A stretch of DNA of 6,635 nt from an uncultured Eubacteriales bacterium (lineage in GTDB: Bacteria > Bacillota > Clostridia > Oscillospirales > Oscillospiraceae): the NCBI GenBank assembly GCA_900555735.1, contig USMI01000108.1, positions 1 to 6,635 on the forward strand, read 5' to 3'. The first letter of the stretch is position 1. Each line of letters starts with the position of its first letter. The notes beneath the pieces were generated by a model, which was not told the DNA's origin, made no database searches, and saw nothing but the letters and a program-made list of their open reading frames with translations. The position numbers were made by a program, and so were the translations under genes. Of this stretch, positions 1 to 4,079 are shown in pieces.

Positions 1-129
1 CCCACCAACGGCTGCGCCGGCGTCACCGTCAGCGCCGAGACCAGCGACATGACAGAGACCATGGACGAGATGTTCTCCCATCTGGCCGCGGCGGAGGGCG
101 TGCTGCGGTTTGAGATCATGGCGGGCTGA
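1..129 (+). CDS. C-terminal fragment of an unidentified protein
   Basis: The frame is open from the first base and ends at TGA (127-129), giving 42 residues that begin PTNGCAGVTV and end LRFEIMAG. I do not recognise the protein. The residues suggest a beta strand (AGVTVSAE), an amphipathic helix (DMTETMDEMFSHLAAAEG) and a last beta strand (VLRFEIM). That order resembles the end of a small ferredoxin-like or ACT-type regulatory fold, but this is weak inference. The gene starts outside the window, runs toward cca and ends about 40 nt before a bidirectional terminator. Codon choice is GC-rich like its neighbours, which supports a real coding end. Confidence 0.6.
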   Translation, partial: PTNGCAGVTVSAETSDMTETMDEMFSHLAAAEGVLRFEIMAG

Positions 130-169
130 GACTCCGTCGGATATACTATAAACAGAAAACGCAAAAAAT

Positions 170-202
170 ATGAGCGTACTGCTTCGGCAGTACGCTCATT
201 TT
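170..202. terminator. Bidirectional intrinsic terminator between convergent genes
   Basis: A perfect 13-bp inverted repeat (170-182 with 187-199) encloses a TTCG tetraloop. On the plus strand it is followed by TTTTC; on the minus strand the A run at 163-168 becomes a six-T tract. The hairpin lies between the stop of the plus-strand fragment (129) and the stop of cca (207), so it can end both transcripts. The cca stop is only 8 nt from the stem. Confidence 0.9.
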
Positions 203-206
203 CATG

Positions 207-1526
207 CTATCGGCTGTATTTCTCCTTTACCAGCGCCAGCAGGGCGGCGCGGTCATTATCCGTCTCGCCGTCCATGACGGCCTCCAGCAACGTTTGCAGC
301 GCCTGACCGATGGCCGGACCCTCCAGCCCAAGCGCCGTCATGTCCCGGCCGTTGACCGCCAACTGCTTCAGACTGAAGCAGGCGTCCTTCTCCAGCAGGG
401 CGTCCATGATGGCCTCGCCCTCGTCGATCTCCCGCTGGCGGCTGCGGTAGTCCGGATGCTGGGCCAGATTGTCCGCCCGCTTCACGGCGCACAGCTGCCG
501 CAGGCCCTCCACGCCCAGCTGGTTCATGGCCCGGCGGATGGCCTTCCCCGTCAGGGGGATGGGCCGGTCATGATACCGCACCAGCATGCAGATCTGCCGG
601 GCGGTGGCCTTGTCGAACCGCAGACGACGGCAGACGGTCTCCGCCATCTCTGCGCCGGGGCGGTGGTGGCCGTGGAAGTGGCCCACCCCTTGTTCGTCCA
701 TCGTGAAGCACCGGGGCTTGCCCAGATCGTGCAGCAGCATGGCCCACCGCAGCACCGAATCGGGCGGCGCGGCGGCCACCGCGTGGGCCGTGTGGCCCCA
801 CACGTCGTAGCAGTGATGACGGTTGTGCTGGTCAAACCCCACGCAGGGCAATATTTCCGGCAGCACTACGCCCAGCACCTGTGGGTCATCCAGCAGGACG
901 CGCAGCACGTCCGTGCCGCACAGCAGCTTCGTCAGCTCCTCCCGCACACGCTCCGCCGCCACATACCGCAGGTCGCCGCATTGCGCCCGTAGAGCTCGAT
1001 GGGTGTCCTCCTCAATGACAAAGCCCAGTGTGGCGGAGAACCGCAGCGTCCGCAGGATGCGCAGAGCGTCCTCCTGAAAGCGGCGCTCCGGCTCACCCAC
1101 GCACCGCAGGATACGGCGGCGGATGTCCGCCTGACCGCCGAAGGGATCGTGGAGCGTGCCCCGCACGTCCATGGCCATGGCGTTCACCGTCAGGTCGCGG
1201 CGCTGAAGATCCTCCCGCAGGCTGCGGGTAAAGGTGACGGCGGCAGGATGCCGGTGGTCGGGATAGTCCCCTTCGGTGCGGAAGGTGGTGACCTCGCAGG
1301 ACAGTCCTCCGCTGCGGACGGTCACGGTGCCGTGCTGCAGGCCGGTGGGAATGGCGAAATGGTCGAAAAGGGCCATGGTCTCCTGCGGCAGCGCCGAGGT
1401 GGTCACGTCCCAGTCGTGGGGCGCTTTGCCCATGAGGATGTCCCGGACGCAGCCGCCCACGGCATACGCCTCGTGTCCGGCCCGCTCCAATGTTTGCAGC
1501 ACCGCGCAAACCTCCCGTGGGATCAT
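207..1526 (-). CDS. cca: CCA tRNA nucleotidyltransferase with HD domain
   Basis: This class II nucleotidyltransferase adds or repairs the 3' CCA of tRNAs from CTP and ATP in the cytoplasm. Numbered from a GTG at 1535, the class II motifs appear in order: motif A GGCVRDILMG (27-36) with the metal-binding DWD (41-43); motif B RRDLTVNAMAMD (112-123); motif C DPFGG (130-134); motif D EDALR (155-159), which selects the incoming base; and motif E ERVREE (195-200). An HD domain follows, with H248, H269-D270, H288/H290/H291 and H322-D323, then the family's C-terminal NGRDMTALGL...GPAIG segment (395-410). The HD domain is typical of the roughly 440-residue clostridial form and may add phosphohydrolase activity (inference). 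I prefer ATG at 1526 (439 residues). The SD sequence AAGGGG (1540-1535) lies 8 nt upstream of it, whereas the GTG at 1535 would overlap that SD. Stop is TAG. Confidence 0.96.
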   Translation of the reverse strand: MIPREVCAVLQTLERAGHEAYAVGGCVRDILMGKAPHDWDVTTSALPQETMALFDHFAIPTGLQHGTVTVRSGGLSCEVTTFRTEGDYPDHRHPAAVTFTRSLREDLQRRDLTVNAMAMDVRGTLHDPFGGQADIRRRILRCVGEPERRFQEDALRILRTLRFSATLGFVIEEDTHRALRAQCGDLRYVAAERVREELTKLLCGTDVLRVLLDDPQVLGVVLPEILPCVGFDQHNRHHCYDVWGHTAHAVAAAPPDSVLRWAMLLHDLGKPRCFTMDEQGVGHFHGHHRPGAEMAETVCRRLRFDKATARQICMLVRYHDRPIPLTGKAIRRAMNQLGVEGLRQLCAVKRADNLAQHPDYRSRQREIDEGEAIMDALLEKDACFSLKQLAVNGRDMTALGLEGPAIGQALQTLLEAVMDGETDNDRAALLALVKEKYSR

Positions 1527-1578
1527 GGTTTCCACCCCTTTTCGTCTGTTTTCCGCCGAATTTGAGCAACAATGACGG

Positions 1579-1607
1579 TTGCACTTTGCTTACGGGTGTA
1601 TTATAAT
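1579..1607 (+). promoter_or_regulatory. Sigma-A promoter for murC and the downstream editing gene
   Basis: A -35 box TTGCAC (1579-1584), a 17-nt spacer and a perfect -10 TATAAT (1602-1607) match the sigma-A consensus closely. The expected start is near 1614, giving a leader of about 52 nt. The -10 overlaps that of the divergent cca promoter within ATTATAAT (1600-1607), which is its own reverse complement. Confidence 0.75.
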
Positions 1608-1628
1608 ATTTCTTTAAGAAAAATACAA
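1600..1628 (-). promoter_or_regulatory. Sigma-A promoter for cca
   Basis: Read on the minus strand, a -35 box TTGTAT (1628-1623) is separated by 17 nt from a perfect -10 TATAAT (1605-1600). Transcription would start near 1593, giving a 5' leader of about 67 nt before the ATG at 1526. The -10 is the minus-strand reading of the same AT-rich palindrome used by the murC promoter. Promoter assignment is from consensus match only. Confidence 0.7.
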
Positions 1629-1665
1629 GCGGCGGCTGCGAAACCGCCCTTTTGGAGGAATCGAT

Positions 1666-3051
1666 ATGATGCATCCCACTGAGGATATCCGGCATTTCCT
1701 GCACAGCGGCGTCCGCGTCCATATGGCGGGCATCGGCGGCGTGTCCATGTGCGCGCTGGCCGAGGTGCTTAAGGGCATGGGCCTGAGCGTACAGGGCTCC
1801 GACATGACCGACAGCGACACGGTGAAGCACCTGCGCAGCGTGGGCATCCCCGTTGCCATCGGCCACAGCGCCGAGAATCTGCAAAACTGCAATCTGGTGA
1901 TCCGCACCGCCGCCATCCACGACAGCAATCCCGAGATCGCCGGGGCCGTCGCCCGGGGCATCCCCGTCTACGAGCGGGCGCAGGGCTGGGGCGCCATCAT
2001 GCAGGCGTACCGCAACGCCCTGTGCATCTCCGGCACCCACGGCAAGACCACCACCACCTCCATGGCTACCCATATCTTCATGGCGGCCCGGAAGGATCCC
2101 ACCGTCATGATCGGCGGTACCCTGCCCCTGCTGGGCAAGGGCTACCGGGTGGGCAAGGGCGACACCATCATTCTGGAGAGCTGCGAATACTGCAACTCCT
2201 TCCTGAATTTCTTCCCCACCGTGGCGGTGATTTTGAACGTGGCGGCGGATCATCTGGACTTTTTCAAGGATCTGAACGATATCGAGCATTCCTTCCGGCA
2301 GTTCGCCTGCCTGACGCCGGAGACCGGCTTCATCATCGCCAACGGCGACGACGGGGGTGCGAGGGCGGCGCTGGCGGGTGTTGACCGTCCGGTGCGGTGG
2401 TTCAGCGTGAAGGATCACAGCGCCAGTGTATACGCCGATAACGTGGCGTTCTTCGACGGCTTCCCCTGCTTCGACGTGGTGGCCGACGGCAAGCCCTATG
2501 CCCATGTGGAACTGCATGTTCCCGGCAAGCACAACATCTCCAACGCATTGGCCGCGGCTGCCGCCGCCTATGTGCTGGGCATCGACGGCAGGGCGGTGGA
2601 GGAGGGACTGGCCTCCTTCGGCGGGGCCGAGCGGCGCTTCCAGTACAAGGGCGCATTCAACGGGGCCAGAGTGTACGACGATTACGCCCACCATCCCGAC
2701 GAGCTGCACGCCCTGCTGGACATGGCCCGCAGTTTGCCCCACAAGCGGCTGATCTGCGCCTTCCAGCCCCATACCTACACCCGCACCAAGGCGCTGTTCG
2801 ACGATTTCGTTCGGGAACTGCGCACCGTGGATGTGGCGGTGCTGGCGGAAATTTACGCTGCCCGCGAGACCAACGACGTGGGGGTGTCCTCCCGCGACCT
2901 GTGCGCTCAGATCCCCGGCAGCGTCTACTGCGCTACCCTGAAGGAGACGGCGGAGACGCTGCGCAAGCTGGCCCAACCCGGCGACATGATCCTGACCGTA
3001 GGCGCGGGCGACATCTACCGCGTGGGCGACATGCTGGTAGGGAAGGAGTAA
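1666..3051 (+). CDS. murC: UDP-N-acetylmuramate--L-alanine ligase
   Basis: MurC attaches L-alanine to UDP-MurNAc using ATP, the first step of the peptidoglycan stem peptide, in the cytoplasm. The 461 residues match the family's usual length. The N-terminal UDP-binding domain carries HMAGIGGVSMCALAE (19-33), the Mur ligase equivalent of the GxGG loop. The central ATPase domain has the P-loop GTHGKTTTT (123-131) and the stretch ESCEYCNSFLNFFP (171-184) followed by NVAADHLDFF (191-200), which carries family metal and substrate contacts. The region around PGKHNISNALAA (287-298) leads to the C-terminal domain with DDYAHHPDE (338-346), FQPHTYTRT (366-374) and TVGAGDIYRVGD (444-455). Two ATGs in tandem (1666, 1669) both suit the SD GGAGGA (1654-1659) at 6 or 9 nt, so the first residue is uncertain by one. 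It leads a two-gene unit. The Mpl recycling ligase is a less likely reading given the organism type and motifs. Confidence 0.97.
   Translation: MMHPTEDIRHFLHSGVRVHMAGIGGVSMCALAEVLKGMGLSVQGSDMTDSDTVKHLRSVGIPVAIGHSAENLQNCNLVIRTAAIHDSNPEIAGAVARGIPVYERAQGWGAIMQAYRNALCISGTHGKTTTTSMATHIFMAARKDPTVMIGGTLPLLGKGYRVGKGDTIILESCEYCNSFLNFFPTVAVILNVAADHLDFFKDLNDIEHSFRQFACLTPETGFIIANGDDGGARAALAGVDRPVRWFSVKDHSASVYADNVAFFDGFPCFDVVADGKPYAHVELHVPGKHNISNALAAAAAAYVLGIDGRAVEEGLASFGGAERRFQYKGAFNGARVYDDYAHHPDELHALLDMARSLPHKRLICAFQPHTYTRTKALFDDFVRELRTVDVAVLAEIYAARETNDVGVSSRDLCAQIPGSVYCATLKETAETLRKLAQPGDMILTVGAGDIYRVGDMLVGKE
3043..3048 (+). promoter_or_regulatory. Ribosome binding site inside the end of murC
   Basis: AAGGAG lies in the last codons of murC and ends just before its TAA stop; the next ATG (3055) is 6 nt downstream. 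Ribosomes ending murC therefore sit on the start region of the next gene, which suggests translational coupling. Confidence 0.75.
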
Positions 3052-3054
3052 GCC

Positions 3055-3582
3055 ATGGAGGTATACAACGGCGCTCCGGCGGAAAGCCGCAGCGATGTGG
3101 AAAACCGGGTATATGAGAGCCTTGCCCGGCTGGAGATCCCCTTTACCCGCGTGGATCATGAGGCGGCCTTCACCATGGAGGACTGCGCCGCCATCAGTGC
3201 TGCGCTGGAGGTTCACATCTGCAAGAACCTGCTGCTGACGCCCCGGAACCGCAGCGCCTTCTATCTGCTGTGCCTTCCGGCGGAGAAGCCCTTTTCCACA
3301 AAGGATTTCTCCAAGCTGATCGGCTCCTCCCGCCTGAGCTTCGCCACAGAGGAGGATCTGGTGGCGCTGCTGGGCTGTCACGCCGGTTCCGCGTCTGTTC
3401 TGGGCCTGATGAACGACACGGAGCACCGGGTCACGCTGGCCATCGACCGCGCTGTGGCCGAGGATGAGTGGTTCGGCTGCCATCCCTGCAAGAATACATC
3501 CTCCCTGCGGCTGAAGACCCGCGACGTGCTGGAGAAGTTCCTGCCCGCCACGGGACATGAAGCGGTCATTGTGGATTTGTAA
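3055..3582 (+). CDS. YbaK/ProXp-ala-type aminoacyl-tRNA deacylase (prolyl-tRNA synthetase associated domain protein)
   Basis: This 175-residue free-standing editing domain belongs to the YbaK/PrdX/ProXp superfamily, which hydrolyses tRNAs charged with the wrong amino acid. Seen in the sequence: FTRVDHEAAFTMEDC (30-44); CKNLLL (56-61), whose Lys57-Asn58 match the conserved catalytic lysine and its neighbour; IGSSRLSFATEEDL (89-102); the loop GSASVLGLMND (111-121); and HPCKNTSSLRL (143-153). The HPxxNTxSL ending and overall length fit the PrdX/ProXp-ala branch, which deacylates Ala-tRNA(Pro), better than the Cys-tRNA(Pro) branch YbaK proper. That substrate is inference. It follows murC by 3 nt and is probably co-transcribed and coupled to it. 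Translation ends at TAA just before a strong terminator. Confidence 0.88.
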   Translation: MEVYNGAPAESRSDVENRVYESLARLEIPFTRVDHEAAFTMEDCAAISAALEVHICKNLLLTPRNRSAFYLLCLPAEKPFSTKDFSKLIGSSRLSFATEEDLVALLGCHAGSASVLGLMNDTEHRVTLAIDRAVAEDEWFGCHPCKNTSSLRLKTRDVLEKFLPATGHEAVIVDL

Positions 3583-3586
3583 TTAC

Positions 3587-3623
3587 AAAAGAACTCCGGT
3601 TCATGTGAACCGGGGTTCTTTTT
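3587..3623 (+). terminator. Intrinsic terminator of the murC operon
   Basis: A 16-bp stem (3587-3602 with 3607-3622), with one T-G wobble and an ATGT loop, begins 5 nt after the stop codon of the editing gene. Five T's (3619-3623) end the hairpin. The A-rich 5' arm means the opposite strand also shows a T-rich end, so it may act in both directions. It separates the housekeeping unit from the BlaI/M56 unit. Confidence 0.92.
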
Positions 3624-3634
3624 GCAATTGCCTG

Positions 3635-3663
3635 TTGACAAACGTAGACTGATATGCTACATT
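3635..3663 (+). promoter_or_regulatory. Extended -10 sigma-A promoter for the blaI-type operon
   Basis: A perfect -35 TTGACA (3635-3640) is followed after 17 nt by TACATT (3658-3663). A TG dinucleotide at 3655-3656 gives an extended -10 element. Start is expected near 3670, about 29 nt before the repressor ATG, inside the candidate operator dyad. The strong consensus suggests a promoter that needs repression. Confidence 0.8.
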
Positions 3664-3680
3664 GTGATTACAGATGTAGA
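3644..3680 (+). promoter_or_regulatory. Candidate BlaI-type operator
   Basis: The clearest element is TACA-GA-TGTA (3669-3678), a dyad of the TACA-N2-TGTA form known for BlaI/MecI operators, lying over the expected transcription start. Nearby are CTACA (3657-3661), overlapping the -10, and GTAG (3644-3647), which forms a GTAG-N9-CTAC dyad with it. The segment 3656-3668, read in reverse complement, resembles 3667-3680 with one base missing, so it could be a weaker inverted second site. Binding by the adjacent repressor is inferred from family behaviour and position. Confidence 0.55.
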
Positions 3681-3698
3681 TAACGGGAGGTGGAGACA

Positions 3699-4079
3699 AT
3701 GGCGCATATGGGATTGACTGAGGCGGAGTGGCAGGTGATGGAGTGCCTGTGGGCCGCCGCGCCCCGGACGGGGCGGGCCATCATCGACGCTTTGCACAAG
3801 ACCACCGGCTGGAGCCGCAGCACCACGCTGACGCTGCTGCGGCGGCTGGAGGACAAGGGCGCCGTCAGCGCGGAGAGCGAGGGCGGCGTGAAGCACTACC
3901 GGCCGCAGGTGGCCCGTGAGGATGCGGCGGTGCAGGAGACGGAGCATCTGCTGGAGCGGGTGTATCAGGGCAGCGTCAGCATGATGGTCAGCTCCCTGGT
4001 GAAGAAGCAGACGCTGTCTCAGGAGGAGATCGACAAGCTGTACGCCATTTTGCGGGAAGTGGAGGAAAATCATGATTGA
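3699..4079 (+). CDS. BlaI/MecI/CopY-family transcriptional repressor
   Basis: This is a 126-residue winged-helix repressor of the BlaI/MecI family. LTEAEWQVMECLW (6-18) opens the DNA-binding domain, the recognition helix region is SRSTTLTLLRRLEDKG (39-54), and the wing follows at KHYRP (65-69). The C-terminal part, with VQETEHLLERVYQGSVSMMV (78-97) and LSQEEIDKLYAIL (106-118), is the helical dimerisation domain. I chose ATG 3699 because GGGAGG (3685-3690) is 8 nt upstream; a GTG at 3690 would overlap that SD. ATG 3708 is a less likely alternative. Its last 8 nt overlap the M56 protease gene, the usual arrangement for a repressor inactivated by its partner. Where S. aureus BlaI and MecI are cut (Asn101-Phe102), this protein appears to have Ser99-Leu100. 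It probably represses its own promoter. Confidence 0.92.
   Translation: MAHMGLTEAEWQVMECLWAAAPRTGRAIIDALHKTTGWSRSTTLTLLRRLEDKGAVSAESEGGVKHYRPQVAREDAAVQETEHLLERVYQGSVSMMVSSLVKKQTLSQEEIDKLYAILREVEENHD

Noticed and set aside
141..150. ATATACTATA resembling a -10 box upstream of the first terminator, suggesting a small RNA
   Set aside because: There is no -35 at suitable spacing; the nearest TTGAGA is 26 nt away. Any transcript would consist of little more than the terminator hairpin.
204..992. A 262-residue plus-strand open frame opposite cca
   Set aside because: It is antisense to the conserved catalytic and HD motifs of cca and begins inside the terminator's downstream edge without an SD.
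1533..1535. GTG start for cca, and likewise GTG 3690 for the repressor
   Set aside because: Both GTGs lie within or abut the SD sequence (AAGGGG and GGGAGG). In each case an ATG 9 nt downstream sits at the proper 8-nt spacing.
1631..1653. Hairpin GGCGG/CCGCC followed by CTTTT in the murC leader, a possible attenuator
   Set aside because: The stem is only 5 bp with an 8-nt loop and the T run is four bases directly before the SD. There is no leader peptide or alternative structure that I can support.
1093..3558. An 821-residue open frame on the minus strand opposite murC and the editing gene
   Set aside because: It lies antisense to clearly conserved murC and YbaK-type genes and runs into cca out of frame. 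Its composition (many His, Gln, Gly, Arg) is typical of the complement of GC-rich coding DNA, and no family motif is visible.
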